Numbered from the stretch's first letter, positions 21,155-33,872 are shown. The stretch: DNA of 64,000 nt from Zygaena filipendulae (GCA_907165275.2 OU015652.1:2123001-2187000); one strand, 5' to 3'. Notes: a model not told the origin generated them from the sequence alone. Numbers and translations are program-made.

Positions 21155-21831
21155 TCGATAAATAAATGAGCGGCAAAGAGACGGTGATAGCGTGTCATAT
21201 CGGAACGAAGTGACGAAATAAACTAGAAAAAAAAGACAAAACCAACCTTGTGGTTTTATAACTCTAAATTAATTTCTAGCTTTGTCAATATTAAAAAAAT
21301 AACAATCCATTTTTATTACAAATCACTTCTAAAATATCTGTAAATCACTGTTTAGAAGTTACAAACATTCAGCGATAAAAACATAGGCTACTTAGCAAAG
21401 TCTGAATTCTATCATTTCGGAAGTTTTTATGAACCAATTATTTTTTACATAATAAGTAACTTCCAAACTTCATCGCAATGCGTTCACAGACAAGATATAG
21501 AAGGTAAAACATGACCATAGATTTCTATTGTTTTTGACATTTGCCTTTCCGAGGATGTCCTCTAATTGATACGTCTTCTTCTGGAACATTCTCTTCTACT
21601 GACTCTACACTTAAACGTTTTAATGAAACCCTGCCGTCATATAGAGATAAGCCTAGAGGTCATAGCAGTGTGTGTTGGAGAATTTATAGTCTTTGTCAAA
21701 TAATTTTATTCGAATTTGACCTAGACGTCCCTTCGACGTCAATAAAATTAAGTACAGTAATTATGAAAGCACCCATAAAAAGTATACCCTTCACAGCTTG
21801 CTCTGCTAATTTGAAACTTTTTTTTATGTCA

Positions 21832-21935
21832 TAGGGGGCAAACGGGCAGGTGTCACCTGATGGTAAACGATTACCGCCGCCCATAAACATCTGCAACATC
21901 ATAGGGCATGCAGGTGCGTTGCCGACCTAGACTGT
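21832..21935 (+). repeat. Dispersed lepidopteran repeat fragment
   Basis: GGGGGCAAACGGGCAGGTGT, CACCTGATGGTAAACGATTA and CCGCCGCCCATAAACATCTG in this order, then GTGCGTTGCCGACC, are phrases I associate with a very common lepidopteran dispersed repeat. The overlapping minus-strand frame (21696-21902) is a by-product. Class and borders are uncertain. Confidence 0.6.
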
Positions 21936-23149
21936 GAATGGGAACTGACTTTCAAGTGAGGCTGCCGGAACACACCTTTAGGTGCTTGGCGACAGATTTT
22001 CAAGTTGACGGTGGTAACTCAAAGGTTGTCGAGCTCTACGCCACACGCACACACTGCCCGTGTTCATACAAGACTGTAGTAGTAGTAGGCAGTTAAATCG
22101 GGTCGCTTGTATGGATTGTCGCGGGTGTGGCTGCACGTTATTCGGGACCAGTCTGCGCTCGGCGCGTGTTCCCAAACGCCATGTTTACTTTATTCTTGGC
22201 GGCGGCATAAAATCTAACTCGGGCCGTGTTAATGGGCGCGGTGAAGTCTGGAGGGTTCCGGAGATTTATGGTCCGGCTCGCTGGGGCCGCAAGTTATAAG
22301 CGGCAGCGGGAGCCTGTAGAGGATTGTAAAAGTATTCGAGATTCATACAAAAAACTGTTTATTGGGGTCACTCAATCAGATCCATTCTATATTCAACCTG
22401 AAATACCGTACGTGGCCGATTTTATCCAGTTATTTCTTTAAGTGAAGAGGCCCATTTGAAGATTTTTTTCATGAAGAAAATTTTGTTACTATTCATTACG
22501 GCTCATACATCTCAACTGGAGCATGATGCACTTTAGGTGAATGTATACTTATTGGACGGTTGAGTCTACGTTACCAAAGTGTAAATTTTTACTGGTCATA
22601 AGCACTTTTGTAGAGCATTTTTCTCTATATAGTCCGCTGCCTCTCCTCCCATGCACCATAGTCAAGCCAAAGCTGTAGGGCTCCTTTGGCGGCCGTATAA
22701 AACGCACCTGTTATGTCCTGCTCAGTGGCTGAGTGTGATTGCGACGCGTAATTGAATTACACACATCGATAGATATAGGGTTTCATTAAGTCGAATGGAG
22801 TCGCCGGGCCAAATCAATCTAACAGTAACATGATATTATCTAATATAATACTTCTTAGAGATGAGAAAATGCAACCAATTTTCCATTTTTCTATCTCTAT
22901 CTAATGTCTGTACTTATAAAACTGTACTGCGACTGACTGACTTACATACAACACTCAAAACAAACCACCGGGGTGAAAAAGCTCGAAGTGTTGCCCAATA
23001 CTTCTTTTTATAATAGAAGTTAGAGAAGCACTATAAAAGGTGGTTCTTAAGTGCAAGTGGTGAAGTTTGATATGCAATTGTGGAGAATAGAGACTAGAAG
23101 TAGAAGTAGACAATGTACCTACAGTAATGCAACTAAAGTCAACTAATAT
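21936..23149. other. Low-copy DNA with a GC-richer island
   Basis: 21940-22310 is GC-richer than its surroundings, and overlapping frames are open on both strands (22060-22299 and 22226-22441 plus; 21978-22175 minus). No family was recognised. The open frames probably follow from fewer AT-rich stops. The rest is AT-rich. Confidence 0.35.
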
Positions 23150-23256
23150 TATTATTAATGCGAATGTGAGTTTGTTTCTTGTTTGTTTGACATATCTTGT
23201 CAAGGATACAAAAATGTATCCCGGAATTCCCGCTAGAACTCCAAAATAGAGCGTAG
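23150..23256 (+). mobile_element. Degenerate Helitron-like fragment
   Basis: TTAATGCGAATGTGAGTTTG with TTTGTTTGAC, then TATCCCGGAATTCCCGC and AACTCCAAAATA, so both 5' and 3' pieces of the family are joined with much of the middle deleted. The terminal CTAG is absent. Confidence 0.65.
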
Positions 23257-24137
23257 CATAAACGCATTAGTGAATTAATTGTTCAACTCTACTTGTATTT
23301 TTACAGGCTATTGCAAACTTACAGTCTGTATTACTGCCACAGTTGAAGCCCCTGTAAACTCGCCCCTGGTTACGTATGCTCCTTAAATAAACTTCAGATA
23401 TAATTTCTGATATTTGTTTTAATTAAGCAGGTATCTCTACAAATTACGGCGGTACTATACCTATTCATACAAGCTACTAAACTAATACTAAATCTCGTAA
23501 TATTTACTTTTACATTAAAATACAGCTATAAACGACGTACCTTGCTTGTACCTTCGCTAAACGTCCAACACATGATGATCTTTCTACGCATCAGTTATTG
23601 TAGAGATACTATATATACGGTATCACCTTATGCTAACTTTGGGAGGTCTACGCATAATGGTTGGTTACCTGCAGAAATGTGAACAAATATTTGCGTTTTG
23701 CATTAGACGCTTGGTGCTCATTAAAATTAACCCCTTTGTGATTTCGGAAAAGAAAATAATTGGCCCGGGGTCTTGTTAACTCCCGAATTCTGTACTACGT
23801 ATTTTCACCGGCGAAAGTGTTAATTTGCTGGGGTTTATTTTTTGCAAGCTTAAACTTTTATAAGGGACTCGAGAGGATAGGTAATTTTCGAAAACCTTTT
23901 AATTTGCGTTTGCGAAGTTACTTTATAGCAGGAAACGAGATAAAATTATAAGTAGCTTAAAAAATACCTTAAATTTCAATCCATGTAGTTAGTTAGTTTT
24001 TTAACTTTCCATACGTTAAGTTTTTTGTATGCGCGTATTTTGTAACGAAAGTAATCCTCATTTTAAGATATTTCCCAATTTCGCACATACAATTTAAAAA
24101 CGTGAGTTGAGTCTATTTTAAGTACTAAATATTAATG
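23257..24137. other. Low-copy DNA, no gene seen
   Basis: A 63-codon frame at 23760-23951 has no recognisable product. No other feature. Confidence 0.4.
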
Positions 24138-24360
24138 AATAGCTGTGCCCCGCTGCTTCCCCCGCGTGAAATACTTTTATATTGTAATCTGTAACAACTT
24201 TTTTCCCGACATCAGATTTAAATAAAACAAAGCCTATCTGTTGCTCCAAGCTAAGCTTAATCTACCTGTGAAAACCGCATGATAATAAATTAGAAATTCA
24301 GTAGTTCCGAAGATTAACGTAAATAGACACGTGGATTCTACTCTTTTATTAAATTAAATT
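24138..24360 (-). mobile_element. Helitron-like element, CGACATC subfamily
   Basis: The hairpin end AGCTGTGCCCCGCTGC is at the left, followed by TTTTTTCCCGACATCAGATT, AAACAAAGCCTATCTG and GTGAAAACCGCATGA, all shared with the copy at 49629. The outer end is unclear near 24345-24360. Confidence 0.75.
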
Positions 24361-24480
24361 ATTGTTAAAAAAGATAGATTATATAATGACTTCGAGCTCG
24401 CTAAGTTGACAAGCGTCGATGTAGCGTTGATGCTTCTATTTTGTAAGTGATTATTTTGATGTTGAAGCCCACGATCCTAG

Positions 24481-24503
24481 GTAGGTAAGTAGGTAGGTAG
24501 GTA
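24481..24503 (+). repeat. GTAG microsatellite
   Basis: Imperfect GTAG tetramers directly abut the left end of the MITE at 24504. Confidence 0.85.
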
Positions 24504-24743
24504 TTGGACATAGATAAGCAATAGTGTGTTAACCCACACTGGAGAAATTTTGAGTAAATCGTGTTTTAAAAGTAGGAGCGCCATTTTGTGTCAACATTCT
24601 TTATGTTCAATATTTAGTTACATATTTAAGCAATGCAATAAGGTAAACACATAGTTAAAAAACGTTCTCTAACTCTCAATAAATCGTTCTGAATCAATAA
24701 CTTAATTTTGTGGGTTAACATGTTATTGCTTATCTGCGTCCAA
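24504..24743 (+). mobile_element. TTGGACATAGATAAGC-type MITE, copy 4 (complete)
   Basis: The left end TTGGACATAGATAAGCAATA pairs with the right end TATTGCTTATCTGCGTCCAA (18 of 20 complementary). Length 240 bp; the best preserved copy. No transposase. Flanks do not show an obvious duplication. Confidence 0.92.
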
Positions 24744-24757
24744 TTGATTTTAAAAGC

Positions 24758-24964
24758 TTAGTATTTGGCATTTCCTGGCTCGACTTCGTGTGCAGAGACT
24801 AGCGTAAACTGAATAACAAGAGAACTCGGCAAATTGGCCCATGCAACGCTGCTACCCCTGTTAAGCGAATTTGGCACTAATTGTGTTTGACAGAGCATGC
24901 CGAGTGAAAGCATTGTGTGACATAGTAACATGCACACAACAGCCTTTTTGTTGAGCCAGGACAT
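24758..24964 (-). other. Unrecognised 68-codon frame, signal-peptide-like start
   Basis: ATG-started frame whose N terminus has two lysines (residues 6-7) followed by a hydrophobic stretch (about residues 8-25), as in secretory signal peptides, then a polar remainder. I recognise no family. The start context is weak, no polyadenylation signal or splice context is evident, and it lies directly beside a transposon. It could be chance or part of a dispersed repeat. Confidence 0.15.
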
Positions 24965-25079
24965 TGAATTGAGTAACCACAGAAATGAAAAAAACAGAAA
25001 TGTGAAAACGATTTTTTTTTAACACACACTATAATATACAAATATAACTTATTGCCCCAGAAGAATTTTAATAAACTGT

Positions 25080-25175
25080 AGACATACCTACAAGAGAACG
25101 GGCCAGAAAAAGAAGCGGCCTTATTGCTGATGGCAATCTTTTCAAGGCAACCTTGAGGTGATAAGAGAGCTGTAC
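25080..25175 (+). repeat. Probable dispersed repeat fragment
   Basis: AAGAAGCGGCCTTATTGCTG, then ATGGCAATCTTTTCAAGGCA and ACCTTGAGG, is a phrase I associate with a common lepidopteran repeat, seen once here. GCCTTATTGC and GCAATC can form a small stem. Low certainty. Confidence 0.4.
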
Positions 25176-28100
25176 GTAGATAGAAACAACCTTTGTTAGA
25201 TCAAGGAAAATTAGTAAATTTTTTTTTGAGAATACAAACGAGATTACATCTCTTAAAATATAGCTTATTGATTTGCTGGCCGAAAATATTTTTTTGATTA
25301 AAAAAACAAACCCAAACTCTTACAAGAAAAGGAAATTCTCAATTCAAATTAGAAATAACAACAGAAACCGAGGCAAACAAACTGAAAATAACAGGGATAT
25401 TTTTCACGAGAGTAATTTTCACGGTTTTCTCGGGCCCAGGTCCGCCCCCTGTTCCGCTGTCGCTTTACATTCTCGTCACGGACACCGAAGTGCCGTGATT
25501 TCGACCGGTGTGTAAATAACACTTTCCTTGAACAACCACTTACAGACAGATTTCAATTGTTTATTTTGTGTTATTGGTGCAGTTAATGGTCCTGTTGTTT
25601 TTCTACGGGTAAACAGCAAAAACAACATATTTTTTTTTGAGGTTTTGAGGTTGAGGTTTTTCAAAGCCTACAACCAAGCCTACAGGAAGAAAGAATGTTC
25701 TTTAAAAACCTGTTAGGTTACTTTTTCTTTTTCTTTTTAAAAGACGAGTTTCGAAAAATCAAAAATCAAAAACACACCCTTAAATTTTATTCAAGAATAC
25801 TATATTGTTGATTTTCGAATTATTATTTAAGTGTGAACCGACTCGATCTCCAAACAAACATCGATATCTACTCATAACAATAGCTTCGATTTAATATTCC
25901 AACCGCAATACCTACTACTCATCGAACAATATCTGTTTGTGGCGTTCAGGAAAAAGAATGAGAAACAAGTTTTTGACAGTTGCCAAATGAAAACAAACGC
26001 CGTTCGTGCGTTTTTAGCTAACCGCAAACCGCTGGGTAACCGTACCCTTGTTCTGTTTGCAACTTTGACTAACAACTCCAACTAAATATCTTTTGTTGAC
26101 AGCATTCGAACATTCAGAATATACATATATCACTAAAGGTGAAATTAAAAAAAAAACAGAAACCTACCATTCATTTTATGTGCTCTTGGATTTATAGAAA
26201 ATTGTTGCAAAAGTCATAAAAAAATTATAATTAAGAAGAAATAAATTAGAGAATAGTGTAAAATAGGGTTAATATTATACTATTTTTGAGTTATGATTGT
26301 TATTATTCGTATTGCAACTTAATATAAAAAAGTTTCATTGAAAACCGCCAAGAGTACAGTTTAAGCAGAAACTTCCAAAACGGTCGTTTTTGGAATATTT
26401 GTTTAAACTATTTGGTATCAAATTTAAATACTTATTGCAGTATTAGTTTAAAAATTAACTTTATGCGGTATATATACTCAATTTTATTTTTTATTCTTCC
26501 ATGTTCCATTCATTCCTTTTTAAATGAAATGCCTATCTTAAGAGATATAATATTCTTTTATAGCGGGTAGCACTAGTTTTATCCCGTAAAGATTAAACAT
26601 TACGCAATTCTAAAAACTTATGGGTATAATGAGACTTAACCGACTACCTTATTATTACGTTGTTTACCGATTCTTCTTCATAAATATCGTGTCATACCGA
26701 CATTAATTATACCTATACCTAATTAAGATCTTGTTGATATAATTCCTTCCAAAACTCCCAACGTAATGGCCTCTGAAAATGGTTCTCTCCCTAAAAAACT
26801 CATAACTGTCATAGTTTGAATTAAAATGGACGCTATAAAATCTTGTTCAATGAAAGTGCCTATAAATAACGTTTAATATTAATGAATAAATTATGAAAGT
26901 TATGAAAATTTTGAAAGCTACACACAATAGTCAAGAGTCTTGCAACTTTTACGCTGCCAAATCATCAAGTCTTCGCTTGACATCTGTATATCTGAAATCA
27001 GCGGCTTATTAAAAATAAATAAAACTGGGAAGCTGTTAATCGTGCAACTTCTGTACGATTTAACTATTTGTCAAAATATAACTATTTATATATTCTTAGC
27101 TTTTCCGGGAATTTTCTGAGATAGACCTGAAATTCCTTAGGGAATAACTAGTACTGTATACTGCGATGCAACTATGTGTCGGTTTGTTTGACTGCATGTC
27201 ACGCAAAAATTTGTCTTTTTGTTTCAGTGTTAGTCACTATTAAGTCAATTAAAATTCTAATGCTCTATTCTCTTCTATTATTGTGCAATACGTAAAATTT
27301 GTAAAACAACACGACACGCTATAAAGTCGGTCTCTATATGCAACTGTAAGATCCATAATTCGCCAATCTTTATTCGTCGTTAAGCGCCGTGCACACCGCG
27401 TTGCGTGACCGCATTAATAAACGCAGCTCAAATACGCGGGCGTGTTCGTATTTTATGCTACTATGCATCATAGTTCGTTATTATTCTTGTCTACAATAAT
27501 GATAATGCATGCCTTCGTTGACGTGAAAACTACTTAGTGAGTTTGCACTCTGATAATAGGATATAGGTGCAGCGATTCTATAATATACTTGTAGTTTTCC
27601 AAATAGAAAAACAAAATATACTAGTCGTATTTCACGATTTCACTCAGATTCAGAGTTCTAAACAAATATCACAAATTTTATTTAATAAAGTCAATTTCGA
27701 ACGATATTATTTTTTTTTTCCTAAATGATATACCCAAGGAGGTAAATCATTAAAATACAATATAGCCAATCTAGTTATGACTAATAAGTATTTTAAATTT
27801 GACCTAAACTTCTAATAATCGAACGATATAAAGATGTTAGTTGAAAAAAACTTTAGGTATATGCTACAAATTGTTATACTTGGTATCGTATAACTTAAAT
27901 GGTAAGATTAAAAAACTTCCTTCTTTTATTTTGATCAACTATTTTTTTTTTTTCATATAAATCTTTGCAAAAAGTTTAGTATAAACGGTCTTTTACGTTT
28001 ATAATGGGAAAAATACACAATTTTTTTCAATTTTTTTTAGATTAAATTTGTCTCGCAGTTACTACTTAAAGTATTTATTTATGTAACTTATTTCTTACAC

Positions 28101-29908
28101 TGCATCTTTTAGCGCCCTAACTTCCATAGCACAAACTACGCAAGATCCCCAGCGTTACCTATCCAACCGAACAATTTCCAACAAAACTTACAAATTGGGA
28201 AACATCAAAAGCTCGGAACAGCGGCCCAACTCGGCTCCGTTAAGCTTCACTTTTGTCCCACTAACGACGGCAATTATTTTCATCCGAGCTCCGCGACGTT
28301 TGCTCAGTGGATTTCAGTTTCAGCCTACCAAACAACACGTAAGCTTCCGCGATTTACCTTTGATGTTGACATTACAAGGTTTTCGCTGACTATAAGTATT
28401 ATTTCGTTTAATCAATTCTTATGGTTTTCATCCGCATATTATAACATAAGAGCTAGATACTCAAAATGCTCAAAATATAATAAATAGCTTAGTGTAAGAA
28501 ACACCAAAGGCAAACAAAGGTGATTTCGACTCAAAAAATCGAGGTCTCAATAAATGTCAAGCTTCTGTTATGTGGAGAACATGATTTATGCCTTCGGTGT
28601 TTAGTTACGCAAAATATCTTTAGTATCGTCGCCATTGTTAATGTAAAAGTGTAAAAGATTTGACAGGTTCATAAATCAAATAAATTTGCGGAACGAATAG
28701 AAATGGCAAAAACAAAGGATTTTATAATATTTAGACTATTTCCACTGTTTTTAAAGCAACTAAAATAAATAAACGTCTAAAACTTAACTCCGTTTGTATT
28801 TCTAACGTGTGTTTCTTTTGCTTCTTATTTTTTTTTCTTTTGTTATTTACAATTTCTCATGGACATAATTTACGCCTACTCATACTTTGTCGAATTTTTT
28901 CGAATTCCTATTTGAACTTCGAAGCGATCCGGTCGTAACTAGCTCCAACTGGCTCTAAATACTGAAATTTGTTTAATACTGGACGGATGGGCGGCAAGCC
29001 GACGAACAGCGAATGTTCTCCTGTGAGAAGAGTTATACCTACGACATTTGTATGGCGTTGTCCTTGTCTCTGCATGGAGCGTTCGTTGCTGCAAGAGTTC
29101 ACGATCGGCTTTCACAGTATCGGCCGTTGGACAGGTTGAAACGAAGTTTGACTAACGTTTCAACGATACGGGTGGCACAGGTAGACGCGTTCATTTAACA
29201 CCCAGGCCGTCCAATTTGCAATCCTAAAGAAATTCCGTTTCAAATCCTACGGGAGTAGCAAAGTTGACGTGATTATCGAGTGAGTTTAGTGTCGGTGTGT
29301 CCGCTGGCTTATTCAGTTACTAATGGTAGGTAGCTAGTTAATTTTAATCTTGTTTTGCTGCACAAGGTTTGCTGTAGTATACTCTAGGTATCTAGATATA
29401 TCTATTCACGTCAAATAAGACGTAAAATAATAGAAAAAAGCGATAAAACTTATATTAAATGGAAGTGAATTTTATGGTGGAATAAACTTGGTGATTTCGT
29501 ATTAGGTAATACGTTCGATATCGGCCTAATGAACGCCGATTGCGGCCGCTTAATTAATTAATTAATTAATGGATTGCAATCACCGCGGGCGACCACAACA
29601 CAACACTCTCGTGTGAACGAATACATTCATGAGTTTAACGCCGTAGCGTTATTGATGTGACGCTTCATGTATTGTATTGAATCGTTGTGGAGAATTTAAT
29701 TTAATTTTCAATTTACTTCCCTGTAATGTTCTTGTTTATGCTGTTTGTGCGCGGAAAAAAGGGTTTTTTATGCTATCGTGCATATAAAACAGACTGTTGC
29801 CACGGTTGCCATGACAACCCATTGCCATCTTATTATGACCAGAGAGAAGGTAATCACTACGATTATGACAATGTTTGATTCTTTTCTCATTGAAAAAATG
29901 TCACTGTT
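25176..29908. other. Longest repeat-poor stretch, no gene seen
   Basis: 4.7 kb with few recognisable elements. A GC-richer patch at 25420-25510 is unremarkable. An island at 28910-29200 has opposing open frames; the plus one (29013-29198) has an ATG and 61 codons but no recognisable product. A TTAA run lies near 29550. AGCGGGTAGCACTAG near 26564-26578 resembles a Helitron tail but is too short to call. Confidence 0.4.
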
Positions 29909-29966
29909 TTTTACCGACTTCCCAAAAAGGAGGAGGTTCTCAATTCGATGCGTATATTTTTTTTTT
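29909..29966 (+). repeat. AACCGACTTCC repeat end
   Basis: TTTTACCGACTTCCCAAAAA followed by GGAGGAGGTTCTCAATTCGA, the 5' end of the family whose longer copy is at 31178. Confidence 0.75.
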
Positions 29967-31177
29967 GTTTATTCGCAATTGACGTGAAAAGATGACTGTA
30001 TAATATAATATATACAGTCATACAAATCATACATATCAAACAAATACAAATCCGCTTTTGACTCTGGTGGATACTGGTCCGGCAGCCCCCGCCATGGCTG
30101 CTCGGAGATTAAACAGGCTGAATCTTCGTGAGTAGGTTCAACTTGATGAGATGCCCAAACTTTTCCTCAGTGAAAATTCTTAATGACACTTCTAGCTACC
30201 CGTTTAGGTAAAAATCATGTCGATTTAGTGGGGTGTAGAAATTGTCTAACTGCAGTAAGATTTTTATGGTGAAACAAGGCGTCGGCTGCCGTACCATAAA
30301 TTTCTCGAGCATAATATTTTTTTCTATAAATGAATATGTTATAATATTTATGAATAATTTAACTATGTAACTAACACACACAGACACCCAACAAATACGT
30401 ATTTTGGTATCAATATTGATAGATATTATATGAACTATTACAACCATTAAAATACATGTTAAAATTTGCCGTTAACAATACACTAGAAACCATTCTAGAC
30501 ATTTTTTTTTTATCTTTACTCGACATAAAATTCACTAAAATTTTACGAAGCTACAGACATCTTTTTTTGGAATTAGAATAGAAATAATCAAAATTAATTG
30601 CCCCATGCAAAATGCGATAAAAATGAGGGTTTCATATTTTGCATGCGTAAATAAATGATTGATGACCAAGGCTCGGACCACAAATGTTTTTATGAAAGCT
30701 CTACATAAAACCAATGACCATTGGTTCAGTGTTGTTTGTTTGTTGGGCGAACAACTGCGCCAGGCACGCTTGCGATCGTATCACATGAGTAATAAATACT
30801 GAATTTAGATAGAAATGAAGTATTTTTTAGCAAAATTAAGTAGAGTAGCCTAAGGCCATTGATATATAATTATTTTTATGTTATGTCCGGATTTACAAGT
30901 GGGGTTTCAAAGAGTGGCATCGAATTTTCTATTAAATAAATGCGAATTCGTAATTAATGTGACATAAAGCTGATGCAAAATAGTTGTACTAATCGAAAAG
31001 AACTAGAGATTTCTCACAGATTTCAAACTTGTAGTTCTTTTTTTGTGGACGATTCTATCTTGGGTTCATAACACGCAGTGACCTCTCCAGCGCGGCGTAC
31101 GGAACGCTCGTCGCATCAGACTTCTATAGCCATTAATTTATATTCTGTTCCTATCGCTACAGTCATTTTTAATTATT
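29967..31177. other. Low-copy DNA, no gene seen
   Basis: A small inverted pair AAAAGAACTA (30997) and TAGTTCTTTT (31032) lies here. A 24-bp block starting ACTAATCGAAAAGAACTA at 30988 recurs at 51481 with one difference. Confidence 0.4.
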
Positions 31178-31384
31178 TTTAACCGACTTCAAAAAGGAGG
31201 AGGTTATCAATGTTTATTATTTTTTTATGTAGATATGTTCCGTCATATATAGACGGATTTGCAAAATTCTTTTTTTGTTCGAAAGGAGTTTATTCCGAAA
31301 TGGTCCCATTGTACCTACAGACGGACACGCGAGTGATGGCAATAAGGCTCCGTTTGGACCCTTCGGGTACGGAACCCTGAAAAA
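31178..31384 (+). repeat. AACCGACTTCC repeat, longest copy
   Basis: Starts TTTTTAACCGACTTCAAAAA then GGAGGAGGTT, and ends GGACCCTTCGGGTACGGAAC followed by CCTGAAAAA. Fragments of the same repeat end lie at 12897, 29909, 34505, 47607 and 59823. Non-coding; transposon class undetermined. Confidence 0.75.
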
Positions 31385-31851
31385 TTAAATTGAGAAACCA
31401 CGCTTTGAATTACGTATACAACAGTAGTGACTTTTGTGACTTTTTGTAAAACAAGATTTTATAAAAATCTTATTTTTAATCTTGTTTTTTTGCGAATTCA
31501 TTACATTTTTTCTACATCTTTTCCTTGTTTTCCATACTTAGTCGGTGATATTTTCCTCAACTATCAAATATCAGCAGATCTGCCGTTAACGGTTAAAAAG
31601 AGAGGCGAAACGTCAAACACAGAGCGAAAGGCACTCGCCACGAAGATTAATGCCCCATTACTGGCGAGGCAAAATAAATATTTGACGATAAAAATGCTTC
31701 CTCCAGACCGAATGTTTTCCTGTTTGACATATTGCAAAAATATGGACATGTTTGCTTTACCACTACTTTGGCAGGATTCTATAGATAGGAGTAGGTATGT
31801 CGTTGAAAATATCATCTATTTTTTATGATATAGGCCTCACTTTGACTCTAA
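31385..31851. other. Low-copy DNA with opposing open frames
   Basis: A 133-codon plus-strand frame (31427-31828) and an 83-codon minus-strand frame (31564-31815) overlap. The longer one starts with GTG rather than ATG. Neither translation is recognised; I treat them as chance. Confidence 0.35.
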
Positions 31852-32088
31852 CGGCCGCACTCAGAGTCGACTTTAATGATTACTTAGTTAAGTATAGATT
31901 TTTAAAACAAAACTGCCGCAATCAGAGACGTTCATTAAATTAATGTTCATTGGTATTTAATGAGATGTAACTTAATTAGTTAAATGCCAATTGACATTAA
32001 TTTGTTAAAATTGTCTGATTGCGGCAGTTTGGTGTTAAAAATCTATACTTAACTAAGTAATCATTAAAGTCGACTCTGAGTGCGGCGG
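31852..32088 (+). mobile_element. 237-bp palindromic MITE, copy 2
   Basis: Same termini (CGGCCGCACTCAG on the left, CTGAGTGCGGCGG on the right) and exactly the same length as copies at 1093 and 35718. Flanked by TAA on both sides. Its internal order matches copy 1. Confidence 0.92.
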
Positions 32089-32979
32089 TAAGAATAACAA
32101 CTTTGACTTTTGGCTCCCAACCTTTTATTTTATTAATGCAATTTAAAAAACATACAAATGGTACTTTGTAGTTTTCTTAATTAATTGCAAGAATAATTCT
32201 CAAATCCGAAATTCGCAATTCAAAATAATTTTATTCATATTCTAATGTCTACACTTGGGTAACTTGACAAAGAATCATCTTAAACAATAAGCCAGAATAA
32301 ACTACGCGTAATAAACATGGAGCTGTTCAAATTTGAACTTTAGGTACATGATTGTCAAAGTATAAATTCGTATTGTTCGGCTGTATTATCTCCATTGTGA
32401 TATGGGCTATGAAAGTACATAGTCACAGTTGGTGGTGAAAATTTAAATCAGTTTATCCGAGTTTTGGATTATGGCGGTGCGAGGCCTCGTAGGCCGCCGC
32501 TTTGCGCGCCATCTACATGCAAATTGCGAAGGATCCGGGGCTGTGATGGTGTCTCCGTGCTATATGTGATGTTATGAATGTAGACTATGGCACGCTTGAT
32601 GTTCAATTGTTTATCTGTAAAGTTCGCAAGAAATAAACTATAGTTGGCAGTTGCTTCAATATCTTAATATAGTTTTTAAGTTATGGCGAACAGACAGAGA
32701 GACAGACATACGCGGTGGAAGATTTTGTTTTATAATATGTAAGGATATCTTAATCTTCTTCCCTTTATAGACTTTCGCACCATAGTGCTAAAAATAGTTA
32801 GCTTTAAGTTAAATAAAACATATGACGTTGCAGGTAGAGTAATGATTTGTGACAAAAGGCGTGTGACACCTTTGCTAAAAGCAATCATTTCATACGCAAC
32901 CTACGGAAGTAAGAAAGGAGGAAAAGAAGGGAAGAATGTGCGGCATTTAATCAAATGGATGGAAACATTTCAATAATTA
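32089..32979. other. Low-copy DNA, no gene seen
   Basis: A GC-rich spot, GCGAGGCCTCGTAGGCCGCC, lies near 32478. A 63-codon frame at 32785-32976 is not recognised. Confidence 0.4.
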
Positions 32980-33174
32980 TCCTACTAATATTATAAATGC
33001 GCAAGTGTGGATGTTTGGATGTTTCGACGCAAAAACGACTGAACGGATTTGGATGAAATTTGGCATGCACGTTGTCAACGGTCTGTGCCCCTAAAGGACA
33101 TAGGGTACTTTTTATACCGTAATTCCCGCGGGAACTCCGAAACTACCGCGAGCGAAACCGCAGGGCACAGCTAG
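32980..33174 (+). mobile_element. Helitron-like element, complete (195 bp)
   Basis: Begins TCCTACTAATATTATAAATG after A and ends GGGCACAGCTAG before T, matching the Helitron rules (5' TC, 3' CTRR, insertion between A and T, no target duplication). Internal phrases AACGGATTTGGATGAAATTT and GGCATGCACGTTGTCA are shared with 35478. The 3' hairpin has a few changes. Confidence 0.93.
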
Positions 33175-33544
33175 TATGATATAAATAACGATATAGATAT
33201 GAAAGATATTGGAACTATCTAAACACACAACGTAGGTACGATATACTTACAGTATTTAACTGTGTACTATTTGTATACTGTGTGTATTGTTGAAATGTAA
33301 ATCAAAACTGTTTTCTTGATGTATGTTTTTGGTACCAATAAACTTATTATTATATTATATATTATTATTATATTACATACAATATACACGAATTATCTCT
33401 ATTTGTCACTGACATTCTCGAGACCTATCTTTAATAGCACAGCAAACAACCATTTTCTCGAACCCTATTTATTTCGGTCTGTCGCGCCCGCGTCCGCAAA
33501 CTGCTGATTTATATCGGAATCTCTGCTGTCCGTGGCAGTATGGA

Positions 33545-33872
33545 CAAATCATTATTTTATTTCCACACCCCACCTCTCTACTTCAATAGTTTTCTACAGA
33601 CGTAGCTACATAGAAATACAGAAAAAACAAGAAGAAAAAAAAGACACAGATATTTGAAGGTAGAGACGCCATATTACAGTTAATTTCAACATACAAGAGC
33701 AAGAACAAATAATTATTTTATTTCCCCTCTCCACCTCTATTTATCTTTCTCTTTAAAGTAGAGATACCTACTTCAATAGATTCAGAAAAAAGGCAAAAAA
33801 AAGAAAGAATGGGCATTTATTTCAATGTATACATCAATAGAATTACAGTATAATAATATATAGAGCAAGATT
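33545..33872 (+). repeat. Diverged tandem duplication, about 160 bp
   Basis: Two units in the same order: ATTATTTTATTTCC, a CCACCTCT block, CTTCAATAG, a purine-rich GAAAAAA tract, ATTACAGT and AGAGCAAGA. Unit 1 is about 33545-33706 and unit 2 about 33707-33872, with many differences, so the duplication is old. Confidence 0.6.

Noticed and set aside
22060..22441. Two plus-strand frames in a GC-richer island
   Set aside because: No recognisable domain, overlapping frames on both strands, beside a dispersed repeat; reported only as an island.
26564..26578. AGCGGGTAGCACTAG as a Helitron end
   Set aside because: Too short a match, without the hairpin or any body sequence.
29545..29572. TTAA run as a piggyBac target cluster
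   Set aside because: A simple tetranucleotide run with no inverted termini nearby.
31427..31828. 133-codon open frame
   Set aside because: Starts with GTG, very AT-rich and aromatic-rich, with an overlapping frame on the other strand and no recognisable domain.
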